This document shows, piece by piece, positions 1 through 8,489 of a stretch of 64,000 bases of DNA. A model generated the notes under the pieces. The model was not told the DNA's origin. It saw only the letters and a list, made by a program, of their open reading frames with translations, and ran no database searches. Within the stretch, counting starts at the first letter, position 1. Every line of letters begins with the position of its first letter. Made by a program: the position numbers and the translations under genes. The DNA comes from Ruminococcus sp. (GTDB lineage: Bacteria; Bacillota; Clostridia; Oscillospirales; Ruminococcaceae), in NCBI GenBank assembly GCA_029062165.1, contig JAIDQQ010000007.1, positions 1 to 64,000 of the forward strand, given 5' to 3'.

Positions 1-73
1 TGGGGACTACAGGGCTCGAACCTGTGACCCTCTGCTTGTAAGGCAGATGCTCTCCCAGCTGAGCTAAACCCCC
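1..73 (-). tRNA. tRNA-Val (anticodon UAC)
   Basis: Read on the minus strand, this folds into a full cloverleaf. The 7-bp acceptor stem is formed by 67-73 and 2-8 (with G-T wobbles), and base 1 is the discriminator A. The D arm, anticodon stem TCTGC/GCAGA and T arm with loop TTCGAGC are all present. Anticodon TAC lies at plus positions 38-40 (read as GTA), giving valine. No CCA can be checked because the 3' end coincides with the window edge. A promoter sits about 45 bases upstream. Confidence 0.95.
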
Positions 74-118
74 ACACTGCTTTCTTGTCCGTCGCCGTTG
101 TTCCCTGACGACTATTAT

Positions 119-147
119 AGTATATCACAACTTTTTCAATTTGTCAA
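119..147 (-). promoter_or_regulatory. Promoter of the tRNA-Val gene
   Basis: On the minus strand, TTGACA (142-147) and TATACT (119-124) are separated by 17 bases. This is a near-consensus housekeeping promoter placed to transcribe the tRNA. It lies downstream of recG, so the tRNA has its own start. Confidence 0.8.
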
Positions 148-233
148 GGGTTTTTTGAAAATTTTTTCAGATTTTTTTGAGGTTTTTTCAGATTTCCCTG
201 TATACCGTCAAAAAACGGAATAAAAATTTTCAT

Positions 234-2267
234 TTAACCAATAATATCCTTATCGAAAAGCCGGATAACTTCCATACGGAGCGGATTATTATAAGGTTTT
301 TCAAGAAGAGGGTCATCGGCGATAATTTCCGTAGCACATTGTCGGGCGTCGTTCATAAGCTGAATGTTACACGAAAGGTCAGCGATTTTCATAGGCGGAA
401 GTCCATGCTGTGCATTGCCGAAAAAATCCCCTGGACCTCTTAACTTCAAATCTTCCTCGGAAATTTCAAAACCGTCATTTGTTTTTGACATTATCTGCAT
501 ACGATGTCTGCATTCCTCGGAAGTGTTATCGGTTATGAGAATACACGAACTTTCAGACTGTCCACGCCCTACACGTCCACGGAGCTGGTGTATCTGTGAC
601 AAGCCGAAACGTTCAGCGTTTTCAATGACTATTACCGAAGCATTAGGAACATCTACGCCGACTTCAACAACAGTAGTACATATAAGAACATCTGTTTTGC
701 CGTCGTGGAATTTCTGCATAACGGATTCCTTTTCCTGTGCCGACATCTTACCATGAAGAATTTCCACATTATAATTTTTGAGGTCAGATTTCATGACATT
801 TTCCGCATACGATTTCACCGCAAACAAATCGCTTTCGCTGTCCTCAATCATGGGACATACTATATAAGCCTGTTTACCGTCGTCAAGATATTGCCGGATA
901 TAGTTAAAAACCCTGCTCCTTACTCTTCCGGTAACGGCGTAAGTCTTTACAGGTTTTCTGCCTGCCGGTAACTGTTTTATTACGGAAATATCCAAATCGC
1001 CGTAAATCATAAGTGCAAGTGTACGGGGTATAGGAGTAGCCGACATTACAAGTTTATGTGGCATATCGCCTTTTTCAGCTAATGCACTCCGTTGTGATAC
1101 GCCGAAACGATGTTGTTCGTCGGTTATTACAAGTCCGAGTGATTTATATTCAACATCTTTCTGAATAATTGCGTGTGTACCTATTATGACATCATAATTT
1201 CCGGCAGATATTTCCGCCCTTATCTGCGACTTCTTTTTTGTGGTCATTGAACCTGTCAGCAGACATACACGTACTCCGAACGGCTCAAGAAATCCTGATA
1301 ACGTCTTGTAATGCTGTGTAGCGAGTATTTCAGTAGGTGCCATAAGTGCGGATTGTATACCGTTTTTTGTAGCAAAATAACACGCTATCGAGGCAACGGC
1401 AGTTTTACCGCTACCAACATCACCCTGTAAAAGTCTGTTCATAGGAATATCACTGCATAAGTCGCCGATTATTTCTGCTGACGCTTTTTTCTGGTCTCCG
1501 GTCAGTCTGAACGGAAGACTTTTTATAAAATCCGAAATATTGGTTGACTTTTTCATTTTAAAAGCTGTATGTTTTTCGGAATTTTTCCGCATAATTAACA
1601 TACCGAGTTGCAGGCGTAAGAGTTCGTCAAATGCGAGTCTTTTTTTTGCCTGCTCAGCGGATTTCATACTTTTCGGAAAATGTATGTTTTCAAGAGACCA
1701 CATAAGCGTTTCAAGAGAATATTTTCGGCGTATATCTTCGGAAAGAGTTTCAAACGGTTCATTATGCATTATTCCAATAGCCTGTTTTACGTCAGCTTTT
1801 ACCATATTTACAGTGAGACCCTGTGTAAGCCTGTACTGTGGCTGAATGTGATTTTTTTCATTTGCATGGATATATATTGGTGAAGTCATTTCTTTTCCGT
1901 AAAGATTTTCTGTCACTTTACCATACATATAATATTCGTAACCTGTCCGGAGATACTGGAAAGCATATATATTATTGAACATGGTTACAGTTATATCTTC
2001 GATACCGTCAGTAGCAATTGCCTTACATATAATAAGATTATTTCTTGTGGTATGTATCGGCAACTTTGATACTATCTTAAGTTTTATACAGTTGTATTCG
2101 TCTGTAATGGCATTCTGAACCGATACATTACAGTGAAAGTCAAAATATTTCTTAGGGAAGTGACATATAAGGTCATAGACTGAATCAATGCCGATTTTAC
2201 GGTATTTTTCAGCTTTAACTTTTCCTGTACCTCTTAAAGATTCAATATCACTGAATAATGTTGACAT
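234..2267 (-). CDS. recG: ATP-dependent DNA helicase RecG
   Basis: RecG remodels stalled replication forks and branch-migrates Holliday junctions in the cytoplasm. The 677-residue length matches the family. The N-terminal wedge/OB region covers roughly residues 1-230. Walker A GDVGSGKTA lies near residue 280 and the RecG-type DEQH box (ITDEQHRFGV) near residue 382. The second helicase lobe carries TTVVEVGVDVP and QLRGRVGRG, and the family-typical C-terminal LRGPGDFFG follows. The start is supported by GGAG upstream of the ATG. It follows spoVS on the same strand after 72 bases and may be partly read through from it. Confidence 0.97.
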   Translation of the reverse strand: MSTLFSDIESLRGTGKVKAEKYRKIGIDSVYDLICHFPKKYFDFHCNVSVQNAITDEYNCIKLKIVSKLPIHTTRNNLIICKAIATDGIEDITVTMFNNIYAFQYLRTGYEYYMYGKVTENLYGKEMTSPIYIHANEKNHIQPQYRLTQGLTVNMVKADVKQAIGIMHNEPFETLSEDIRRKYSLETLMWSLENIHFPKSMKSAEQAKKRLAFDELLRLQLGMLIMRKNSEKHTAFKMKKSTNISDFIKSLPFRLTGDQKKASAEIIGDLCSDIPMNRLLQGDVGSGKTAVASIACYFATKNGIQSALMAPTEILATQHYKTLSGFLEPFGVRVCLLTGSMTTKKKSQIRAEISAGNYDVIIGTHAIIQKDVEYKSLGLVITDEQHRFGVSQRSALAEKGDMPHKLVMSATPIPRTLALMIYGDLDISVIKQLPAGRKPVKTYAVTGRVRSRVFNYIRQYLDDGKQAYIVCPMIEDSESDLFAVKSYAENVMKSDLKNYNVEILHGKMSAQEKESVMQKFHDGKTDVLICTTVVEVGVDVPNASVIVIENAERFGLSQIHQLRGRVGRGQSESSCILITDNTSEECRHRMQIMSKTNDGFEISEEDLKLRGPGDFFGNAQHGLPPMKIADLSCNIQLMNDARQCATEIIADDPLLEKPYNNPLRMEVIRLFDKDIIG

Positions 2268-2339
2268 AAAAAATCACTCCATAACAAAATCAGGGACGAA
2301 CATAGTCCGCCCCGTCAAATCAGAATAAAAAAACCGCTG

Positions 2340-2600
2340 TCAGCGTTTTTCACAGATGAGCTTTATAGCAGTTCTTTCTTCGCCGTCAATCTGTATGTTA
2401 GCAAAAGCCGGAATACAAACAAGGTCAATACCGATAGGTGCGAGATAACCTCTTGCAATTGCGATAGCCTTTATAGCCTGATTAGTTGCACCTGCTCCGA
2501 CTGCCTGAACTTCAACAGCTTTCTGTTCCCTTATAACACCGGCAATAGCACCGGCAACAGAATTCGGTGATGAATGTGACGAAACTTTTAAAATTTCCAT
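2340..2600 (-). CDS. spoVS: Stage V sporulation protein S (SpoVS)
   Basis: This is a small (86-residue) Alba-like protein. In Bacillus, loss of SpoVS bypasses blocks in septation and it is needed for stage V of sporulation; the biochemical role is uncertain. The sequence matches throughout, with MEILKVSSHSSPNSVAGAIA at the start and VGAGATNQA in the middle. The start at 2600 was chosen over an upstream in-frame ATG because GGAGGG lies directly before it and all family similarity begins there. The ymdB-spoVS order is common in Firmicutes. Its stop codon overlaps a weak GC-rich hairpin followed by a T run, so some termination before recG is possible. Confidence 0.95.
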   Translation of the reverse strand: MEILKVSSHSSPNSVAGAIAGVIREQKAVEVQAVGAGATNQAIKAIAIARGYLAPIGIDLVCIPAFANIQIDGEERTAIKLICEKR

Positions 2601-2657
2601 GTTGTGACCCTCCTGCAAATAAGTATTATAATACACCGGTATAATCCGATTTCATAC

Positions 2658-2686
2658 ATTATATCATAAAAATAGTAATTTGTCAA
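2658..2686 (-). promoter_or_regulatory. Promoter of spoVS
   Basis: On the minus strand, TTGACA (2681-2686) and TATAAT (2658-2663) are separated by 17 bases, both perfect consensus. It lies 58 bases upstream of the spoVS ATG and 31 bases beyond the ymdB stop. SpoVS therefore has a strong sigma-A-type start of its own as well as possible read-through from ymdB. Confidence 0.85.
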
Positions 2687-2716
2687 TAGGAAATCACAAA
2701 AAATAATTTTTAAGAA

Positions 2717-3487
2717 TCATCTTATAACAATGCTTCTTATTTCATAAGCCCTGCCTGTTTTTTCGTCAAACGAAACAACTACTCCGCACATAAAACACGC
2801 TCCGGAAGCCTCACGGAACTTTACAGGAATACGGAATCTTAATCTGTCGACAGCCGGTTTTATTTCTACTCCTAAACATGATTTTTCCACACCGGTCATA
2901 CCGACGTCAGTTATATAAGCCGTATGGGAATCTATAATAGTTTCGTCGGCGGTCTGGACGTGTGTATGTGTTCCTAAAACTCCGGTGACCTTTCCGGCAA
3001 GGTAATAACCCATAGCCTTTTTTTCGGAAGTGGCTTCCGCATGGAAATCAACGAAAATATTTTTTATATCAATATTTTCAAGAATATCGTCTATCTTAGT
3101 GAAAGGATTGTCCAGCGAATCAAGAAAGACCGTACCCATAAGATTTATTACCGCTACGGAATATGCACCCATATCAAGAATACATATACCCTTTCCAATG
3201 CCTGCTCCGTCAGGATAATTCGCCGGACGTATTATATAATCCCTGTCGAAAATATCAAGGTCATTTTTCTGCCGGAATGCATGATTTCCGGTAGTAAGTA
3301 CATCTGCACCGGCTTTTATTATACTTTCCGCCGAATGATGTGTTATACCGTTACCCTGTGCGGAGTTCTCGGCATTTACTACAGTAACGTCTATCCTGTA
3401 GTCACGTTTTATTTTCGGTAGTTTTTCCGCAAGAAATTCACAGCCGGATTTCCCGACTACATCGCCTATAAAAAGTAAGTTTTTCAT
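2717..3487 (-). CDS. ymdB: YmdB-family metallophosphoesterase (TIGR00282)
   Basis: YmdB is a dinuclear-metal phosphodiesterase. In B. subtilis it hydrolyses cyclic nucleotides and affects biofilm and motility decisions. Conserved metal ligands are visible: GDVVGKSG at the N-terminus, NAENSAQG near residue 40, TTGNHAFR near residue 67, DFHAEATSEK near 150 and GTHTHVQTAD near 175. The length of 256 residues is usual. The ATG is preceded by AGGTGA. Transcribed ahead of spoVS. In many Firmicutes rny (RNase Y) lies just upstream, but here an oppositely oriented Asp23-family gene does. Confidence 0.93.
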   Translation of the reverse strand: MKNLLFIGDVVGKSGCEFLAEKLPKIKRDYRIDVTVVNAENSAQGNGITHHSAESIIKAGADVLTTGNHAFRQKNDLDIFDRDYIIRPANYPDGAGIGKGICILDMGAYSVAVINLMGTVFLDSLDNPFTKIDDILENIDIKNIFVDFHAEATSEKKAMGYYLAGKVTGVLGTHTHVQTADETIIDSHTAYITDVGMTGVEKSCLGVEIKPAVDRLRFRIPVKFREASGACFMCGVVVSFDEKTGRAYEIRSIVIR

Positions 3488-3523
3488 AAAAAATCACCTG
3501 TTTCTTTAATCTGATATGTAATA

Positions 3524-3552
3524 ATTATAATCATATCACAGGGAAATGTCAA
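3524..3552 (-). promoter_or_regulatory. Promoter of ymdB
   Basis: On the minus strand, TTGACA (3547-3552) and TATAAT (3524-3529) are 17 bases apart, both perfect consensus. It is arranged back to back with the promoter of the plus-strand gene at 3631, so the two units share a compact divergent control region. Confidence 0.85.
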
Positions 3553-3575
3553 TATAAAATTTATTGAATCTTCTA

Positions 3576-3604
3576 TTGTAAATATCCGGAATACGTGTTA
3601 TAAT
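3576..3604 (+). promoter_or_regulatory. Promoter of the Asp23/Gls24 gene
   Basis: TTGTAA (3576-3581) and TATAAT (3599-3604) are separated by 17 bases. The consensus AGGAGG and ATG of the gene at 3631 follow about 15-27 bases later, so the 5' leader would be very short. Confidence 0.75.
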
Positions 3605-3630
3605 ATCCTTACAGTCAGGAGGTAATTATT

Positions 3631-3984
3631 ATGTTGAATACAGAAAATACTATGGGAAAAATTTCAATCTCGGAAAACTATATAACGCAGATAGTACGTC
3701 ATGCGGTATGCGAATATACAGGTATTTCCGATATATATACTGAAAATAAATTCCGGTCAGCTCTGGCGGAAATAACTCACGGAAGACTTTTTAAACGTCG
3801 GGGTGTTGCCGTACGCAAGGACAGAAACGGTATCATTATTGACATTCATATAAAAGTCACATACGGTACGGATATACAATCCGCTGTCGAAAATATAACC
3901 GAACGTGTCAGCGACGATATAAAACAAACTATCGGTATAAAGATAAGCAGTATCAATGTATTCGTCGACGATATGCACGACTGA
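3631..3984 (+). CDS. Asp23/Gls24 family envelope stress protein
   Basis: A 117-residue protein of the Asp23/Gls24 (DUF322) family. These are abundant small proteins tied to alkaline or envelope stress and often tethered to the membrane by a partner. Family features are the opening GKISISENYITQIVRHAV, the central RGVAVRKDRNGIIIDIHIKVTYG block and the closing INVFVDDMHD. GGAGG precedes the ATG. It is followed by a membrane protein after 15 bases, in the same direction. A tether role for that neighbour is possible but not shown. Confidence 0.85.
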   Translation: MLNTENTMGKISISENYITQIVRHAVCEYTGISDIYTENKFRSALAEITHGRLFKRRGVAVRKDRNGIIIDIHIKVTYGTDIQSAVENITERVSDDIKQTIGIKISSINVFVDDMHD

Positions 3985-3999
3985 CAAGGGGATGACTAT

Positions 4000-4563
4000 A
4001 TGTACAATAAACCCGAAGAACTCAAAGCTATGCATAAATATTCATTTCTTAGTGCCTTATTTAACCTTGTAAACGCAATAATAATCGGTTATGTAATCAA
4101 TACTCGTATAAAAGCTGGTACGTATCACTTGTATCTTGTTACACTGTTGTTTATTATATCGGCATTCATGACAGTATATATTACAATCTTATATTTGCGT
4201 AAACTGAATAAAATAAAAAAATACTGTAAAAGATATGGCGTGTTTACTTTTTTATTTATAATTCTTTTCGGACTTCATGCGTATATATGCACAGGCTATA
4301 CAGCGGATATATTCACCGGTGAAAAGACTGTCATTACAAGCGAATACAGTACATTATGGGGTTATTTCTATACGGAAATAGACGGCGAAGAAATACATCT
4401 TGACATTCCCGACGAAACTATTGAAAAACTCCGTGCCAATGACTACATAGACGGTCAGGAAATATATAACTGGAATACAAGTACCTACTATTATAAGAAA
4501 AAAGCCCATGTTACATATTATCCGCATAGTAAGGTACTGAAAGACGCTTTTATAGAAAATTAG
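4000..4563 (+). CDS. Uncharacterised membrane protein
   Basis: I do not recognise this 187-residue protein. Three hydrophobic helices are visible, at about residues 15-35, 44-66 and 80-102. A hydrophilic C-terminal domain of about 85 residues is rich in Tyr, Asp and Glu. The start has AGGGGATG spacing typical of a ribosome site. It sits between the Asp23-family gene and a helical-bundle gene, so the three probably form one transcript that ends at the terminator at 5051. The pairing with Asp23 hints at an envelope role, which is inference only. Confidence 0.7.
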   Translation: MYNKPEELKAMHKYSFLSALFNLVNAIIIGYVINTRIKAGTYHLYLVTLLFIISAFMTVYITILYLRKLNKIKKYCKRYGVFTFLFIILFGLHAYICTGYTADIFTGEKTVITSEYSTLWGYFYTEIDGEEIHLDIPDETIEKLRANDYIDGQEIYNWNTSTYYYKKKAHVTYYPHSKVLKDAFIEN

Positions 4564-4611
4564 TATAAAAATCTCATTTGCGGAAATACTATCACAAAGG
4601 AGGTTGATAAT

Positions 4612-5046
4612 ATGATTGAACAGGATACTATAAAATTACTCCGTGAATGCGACGCCGGTGTAAAAATGGGTGTTTCCGCTATAGATGAGGTTATGGAATA
4701 CGTCCACGACGAAAATCTGAAAAATACGCTACAATACAGTAAGAGCGAAAACGAAAAACTTAAAACAGATTTACAGGTAGCACTTGCGGACTATCACGAC
4801 GACGGCAAAGACCCTAATCCGATTGCTAAAGGTATGTCGTGGATGAAAACTAACGTCAAACTAAAGATGAACGAATCCGACAGCAATATTGCCGAACTTA
4901 TTTCTGATGGCTGTCATATGGGTATAAAGTCATTAAGTAGATATCTGAATCAGTACAAGGCAGCCGACGAACGTTCAAAGACTATCGCCGGAAGACTTAT
5001 CGGTACGGAAGAAAAACTATCCCTTGACATGAGACAATTCCTATAA
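4612..5046 (+). CDS. Ferritin-like helical-bundle protein (DUF2383-like)
   Basis: A 144-residue, almost wholly helical and charged protein with no signal peptide. Its repeated amphipathic helices and a late block with GCHMGIKSLSRYLNQ recall the ferritin-like DUF2383 or PA2169-type proteins, but a full set of iron ligands is not evident. AAAGGAGG precedes the ATG. It is the last gene of the 3631-5046 unit, directly before a strong terminator. Function unknown. A stress-linked bundle protein would fit its Asp23 neighbour. Confidence 0.6.
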   Translation: MIEQDTIKLLRECDAGVKMGVSAIDEVMEYVHDENLKNTLQYSKSENEKLKTDLQVALADYHDDGKDPNPIAKGMSWMKTNVKLKMNESDSNIAELISDGCHMGIKSLSRYLNQYKAADERSKTIAGRLIGTEEKLSLDMRQFL

Positions 5047-5050
5047 ATAA

Positions 5051-5081
5051 TGCGGACAATTTCTGTCCGCTTTATTTTTTT
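5051..5081 (+). terminator. Rho-independent terminator after the Asp23 unit
   Basis: A GCGGACA/TGTCCGC stem (5052-5058 with 5064-5070) is followed by a T-rich tract running to 5081. The tract overlaps the stop codon of the convergent SMI1-family gene. It would end plus-strand transcripts, and weakly those from the opposite side. Confidence 0.85.
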
Positions 5082-6142
5082 GACTGTGTATAATATGGTT
5101 CGATACGTCTTATCAGTTCTTCTTCATACAGATTGCTTATATGTTTCATGACAAAATCACGGTTGGAAATACTTTCAATATGACTTGCTTTAAATTCCGG
5201 ATTCATTACTGCAATTCTGAAAGCATCGCTGAAATATTCACTTTCATTTTCGGCAAGATAATCAAGCATTTTTCTAATCATGGGATAATATCTGCCTGCT
5301 TCGTCAATGACACCACTTTTTAAATATCTATATCTGGTTTTGAAATAAATACCACCTGTTGTATTAAGGTAAAAAGCTATTGTTTCGTAATTTTCCGGAA
5401 TAAAAATCTGTTCAATAACGCTGAACATATCCGGATAGCCTATATTTTTCAATATAAGAAAAAGAACTTCTTTATTTTCGGAAATTGTTTCATTTACAAA
5501 GACTTCATAAATATCATTCATTAATTTTTCAGTGATAACTTCTTTTCTGCAATCCCAGCCGGTTTTCCACTGAATTGAACGTATATAAAACATATCATGA
5601 TTCTGTCTGTAACTTTCAATTATATCCTCAATTTTTCCGCTTATTCTGTCGTCAAAGCGTGATGTATCATATCCGAGAAGTGTTTCGTCAAGGAGCAGGT
5701 TATACCATTCCTTAAAGCCGTGTACTTTTTTCGGTAAGTAGTAAACAAGACCATCAGCGTTATCAGATATTTCGCCGTAATGCTCGCCCTTGAGAATAAT
5801 TCCGTATGAATATGAACACCCCTTACTTGATATATCAAGTGAAAAATCTTCCTCACCCTTACAGAAATATCCTGCATCTTCATCTGAAAAATATGTCTTT
5901 TCAAGTGGATAAAATCCACAACTGTATCTGTAGTCATAAAATCTGTCACCTTTACAGCCGTTGGCGACGTTTGTTATAAACCATACATAATCTTCTGGTA
6001 GTTTTATATTGTTTTCTTCTTCAAACTTTCTTACTTCCTCAATGCTGATTGTATCATATATTTCAACATCTCCGAATTTTTTAAGCTGTTCCATTTTTTC
6101 ACGTATTGCGACGGCTTCGGGGTCATTTATATTATATTTCAT
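5072..6142 (-). CDS. SMI1/KNR4 family protein
   Basis: A 356-residue protein with an N-terminal SMI1/KNR4 (SUKH) domain over about residues 1-160. It is recognised by the opening helix IEEVRKFEEENNIKLPEDY and the acidic loops that follow. Bacterial SUKH proteins are often immunity proteins to contact-dependent or polymorphic toxins. The C-terminal 190 residues look like an uncharacterised helical domain. The start at 6142 was chosen because GGAGG directly precedes it; an earlier in-frame ATG would run into the neighbouring gene. No toxin gene is visible next to it. It lies 25 bases behind an LRR-like gene, probably on one transcript. Confidence 0.8.
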   Translation of the reverse strand: MKYNINDPEAVAIREKMEQLKKFGDVEIYDTISIEEVRKFEEENNIKLPEDYVWFITNVANGCKGDRFYDYRYSCGFYPLEKTYFSDEDAGYFCKGEEDFSLDISSKGCSYSYGIILKGEHYGEISDNADGLVYYLPKKVHGFKEWYNLLLDETLLGYDTSRFDDRISGKIEDIIESYRQNHDMFYIRSIQWKTGWDCRKEVITEKLMNDIYEVFVNETISENKEVLFLILKNIGYPDMFSVIEQIFIPENYETIAFYLNTTGGIYFKTRYRYLKSGVIDEAGRYYPMIRKMLDYLAENESEYFSDAFRIAVMNPEFKASHIESISNRDFVMKHISNLYEEELIRRIEPYYTQSKK

Positions 6143-6167
6143 AGTTACCTCCTGATTTAAAAATATC

Positions 6168-6851
6168 TTAATCGTTTTCAATGACTGAAATTCCATTGTC
6201 TTCAAGTAATTTTATATTCTTTTCGGAAATAGTTCCTTTATCAGTTTCTAATACCTTTAATGAATCCATTTCAAGAAAACCTGATACATCTTCTATTTTT
6301 CCTGTATTTAAATGTAATTCCTCAACATAATCAAAGGACGCAAATATTGAACTGTCTTTAGTAATATCATTATCAGATATTGCCGAAGCACTTATACTTA
6401 TAATTTTAAGTGACTTACATTCTGACAATTCTTCAAAATTTTTAACTGTACTCATGATAAATACTATTGAAGAAACTGAATCACTGTTAAAGCCCTTAAA
6501 ATCAATATCAGTACGAAAAACAGTAAATTCTTTCAGATTATCAAACTTACTGATTTTTTCACAGTCCGCACGGCTTATATCAGAACTCATTACCATTAAA
6601 TCGTAAAGATTATGAAAGTTTCTGAATCCGGAAATTGTATTCTCACCTGCTCTTGTCAACCATATTTGTTCAACTTCAATACATTTGTTTATTTCTCTTA
6701 CACTGGTAACGTCTAAAGAAGGGTCTATTTTTTTAATATCATTTTTATAGATTTTTTTATCAATTACTGCAAAATGTGTATCGAAAAAGATAGCTCCGAA
6801 AATCAGAATACATACAACAGCTATAATACCAATAATTTTTTTCGATTTCAT
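6168..6851 (-). CDS. Membrane-anchored LRR-like protein
   Basis: A 227-residue protein with an uncleaved-looking N-terminal membrane helix (about residues 5-24). The rest has leucine-rich-repeat character: short strands such as LKEFTVFRT, LKIISISA, VEELHLNT and LKVLETD recur at roughly 22-25 residue spacing. Such folds usually bind proteins. The ribosome site (GGTGAA) is modest. It sits downstream of the rubrerythrin terminator and just ahead of the SMI1 gene. Expression would therefore rely on read-through or an unseen promoter. Confidence 0.65.
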   Translation of the reverse strand: MKSKKIIGIIAVVCILIFGAIFFDTHFAVIDKKIYKNDIKKIDPSLDVTSVREINKCIEVEQIWLTRAGENTISGFRNFHNLYDLMVMSSDISRADCEKISKFDNLKEFTVFRTDIDFKGFNSDSVSSIVFIMSTVKNFEELSECKSLKIISISASAISDNDITKDSSIFASFDYVEELHLNTGKIEDVSGFLEMDSLKVLETDKGTISEKNIKLLEDNGISVIEND

Positions 6852-6871
6852 ACTTATTCACCGTTTAAACA

Positions 6872-6899
6872 AAAGCGGACTTTTTTAAGAGTCCGCTTT
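6872..6899 (-). terminator. Terminator after rubrerythrin
   Basis: A perfect 10-bp stem AAAGCGGACT/AGTCCGCTTT (6872-6881 with 6890-6899) is followed on the minus strand by a short T run. It lies 11 bases beyond the rubrerythrin stop codon. Confidence 0.85.
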
Positions 6900-6909
6900 A
6901 TTACTGTGA

Positions 6910-7452
6910 TTAATAATTTTCGCTTCTTACTTCAAAGTAGCTTTGTGGGTGTGCGCATACAGGACATACTTTCGGAGCTGATGTGCCTACTACGATATGA
7001 CCGCAGTTACGACATTCCCATACCTGTACACCGCTTTTTGCGAAAACTTCCTGATTGTTTACGTTTTCAAGCAGTTTGCGATAACGTTCTTCGTGTGCCT
7101 TTTCGATAGCACCAACCATACGGAACTTAACAGCGAGAGCCTTGAAACCTTCTTCTTCAGCTTCCTGAGCCATTCTCTCGTACATATCAGTCCATTCATG
7201 ATTTTCACCCTCTGCGGCAGCGAGGAGATTTTCAGCAGTATCGCCTATGCCACCGAGTTCCTTAAACCACATTTTAGCGTGTTCTTTTTCGTTATCGGCG
7301 GTCTGGAGGAAGATTTCTGCAATCTGTTCATAACCTGCTTTCTTTGCCACAGATGCAAAGTAAGTGTACTTGTTTCTTGCCTGTGATTCGCCTGCAAAAG
7401 CGTCCTTTAAATTCTGTTCGGTTTTAGTACCTGCGTATTTGTTTTCAGCCAT
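6910..7452 (-). CDS. rbr: Rubrerythrin
   Basis: Rubrerythrin is a cytosolic peroxide reductase of anaerobes that takes electrons through its rubredoxin domain. The N-terminal four-helix diiron domain shows [10 protein letters not shown], the ENEKEHA-type ligand helix ([10 protein letters not shown]) near residue 53 and IEKAHEERY near residue 117. The C-terminal rubredoxin-like domain has CRNCG and CPVC. The 180-residue length is normal. AGGAG precedes the ATG. It is co-transcribed with the superoxide reductase gene 21 bases upstream: the reductase makes peroxide and rubrerythrin removes it. Confidence 0.97.
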   Translation of the reverse strand: MAENKYAGTKTEQNLKDAFAGESQARNKYTYFASVAKKAGYEQIAEIFLQTADNEKEHAKMWFKELGGIGDTAENLLAAAEGENHEWTDMYERMAQEAEEEGFKALAVKFRMVGAIEKAHEERYRKLLENVNNQEVFAKSGVQVWECRNCGHIVVGTSAPKVCPVCAHPQSYFEVRSENY

Positions 7453-7473
7453 GATAAAAAACTCCTTTTCTTA

Positions 7474-7812
7474 TTAATTTTCCCAAAGTCCGTGTAAGTT
7501 GCAGTAAGCGTAAACAGTTTCAACCACTTCTCTGCCAACTGTAAAACAAGCCTCTGGTTTTTCGTCCGGCAAAAGATACTTGACATAGAAGCCCCTGTTT
7601 GTTTCAACGGCAATCCACTGAATATAGTGGTTTTCAACCATAGGGTGTTCCACAGAACCGACTTTTACACAGACTTTTCCGTCGTTCACTTCGTATACCG
7701 GTACGTGTTTTTCAACTGCGGCATCAGTAGTATTAGCGGTAATTTCTGCAAGATTTTCCGCTGTACCGTTAAGAAGTGCAAGTACGGATTTTCCGTCTTT
7801 ATAGAAATTCAT
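7474..7812 (-). CDS. Superoxide reductase (desulfoferrodoxin/neelaredoxin type)
   Basis: A 112-residue class II-like superoxide reductase lacking the N-terminal desulforedoxin domain. It reduces superoxide to peroxide without making oxygen. The centre II iron ligands are visible: EKHVPV near residue 33, HPM and HYIQWI near residues 57-64, and the C-terminal CNLHGLWE holding the cysteine and last histidine. The start at 7812 is fixed by a perfect AAAGGAGG; an upstream ATG in frame is not preceded by one. First gene of the rubrerythrin operon. Confidence 0.94.
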   Translation of the reverse strand: MNFYKDGKSVLALLNGTAENLAEITANTTDAAVEKHVPVYEVNDGKVCVKVGSVEHPMVENHYIQWIAVETNRGFYVKYLLPDEKPEACFTVGREVVETVYAYCNLHGLWEN

Positions 7813-7848
7813 TAATAAAAACCTCCTTTTAAATAAAATCTGCAATAT

Positions 7849-7877
7849 ATTTTATCACAAATAAAAAAATTTGTCAA
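7849..7877 (-). promoter_or_regulatory. Promoter of the superoxide reductase-rubrerythrin operon
   Basis: On the minus strand, TTGACA (7872-7877) and TAAAAT (7849-7854) are separated by 17 bases. It lies about 37 bases upstream of the first ATG. The sequence around the promoter is strongly A/T-rich. A PerR or Fur-type box would be expected by analogy, but I do not see a clear one. Confidence 0.8.
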
Positions 7878-7947
7878 GGAATTTTTTGTGAAAATTATTT
7901 AAATTTCTGTAAATTTTTCCACCTGCTCCGGAAAACAAGTAAAAATA

Positions 7948-8472
7948 TTAACTGTTCAGAATTATTGAAAGATACCTTCCGTCAAATTTTTCCCCGAATC
8001 CGTGATTTTGTCTGATATCAGAAAATGAAATTTTTTCAACATCGGGAACGGGAATATTATTTTTTGTCAGGTAACTTACAATTTCTTCTATAACTTCCGG
8101 AAACATACGTTCAGTAGAATGACAAACACTTGTATAAAGATATATTCCCATAAAACAGTTCAATAAATCAAGCATTTCATTCAGTTCATTGTTTCTGAGG
8201 TCCTTGTATAGATTCCTGAAAGTATCATAACTGTATTTTCCGGTATATTCTTCAAAACTGTCATTTTCGTCAATACATTCCGGAAACAAATCAATGAAAG
8301 AATACAGCCAATAGTCCCAGTAGGAATCATTGAATTTCCACATTTCCTCCGCAAGCGGTGTCCAGTCTTTTTCGGGATATTGCACAACAATATATTTTTC
8401 AATGCACATGATTATAAAGGCTATTCTTCCGGCGACTGATACGCTTTTTAATTTTTCCGTTATCTTTTTCAT
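7948..8472 (-). CDS. Uncharacterised protein, 174 residues
   Basis: I do not recognise this protein. It is acidic, rich in Trp, Tyr and Phe, predicted helical, and has no signal peptide or membrane helix. Features include WTPLAEEMWKF near residue 37, the aromatic stretch DSYWDYWLY and a Cys-His pair near residue 117. Its composition and size resemble immunity-type proteins of polymorphic toxin loci, but that is only a resemblance. A GGTGAT site precedes the ATG. It follows the lipoprotein gene by 17 bases and is probably co-transcribed. Confidence 0.6.
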   Translation of the reverse strand: MKKITEKLKSVSVAGRIAFIIMCIEKYIVVQYPEKDWTPLAEEMWKFNDSYWDYWLYSFIDLFPECIDENDSFEEYTGKYSYDTFRNLYKDLRNNELNEMLDLLNCFMGIYLYTSVCHSTERMFPEVIEEIVSYLTKNNIPVPDVEKISFSDIRQNHGFGEKFDGRYLSIILNS

Positions 8473-8489
8473 GTATTATCACCAGTCTT

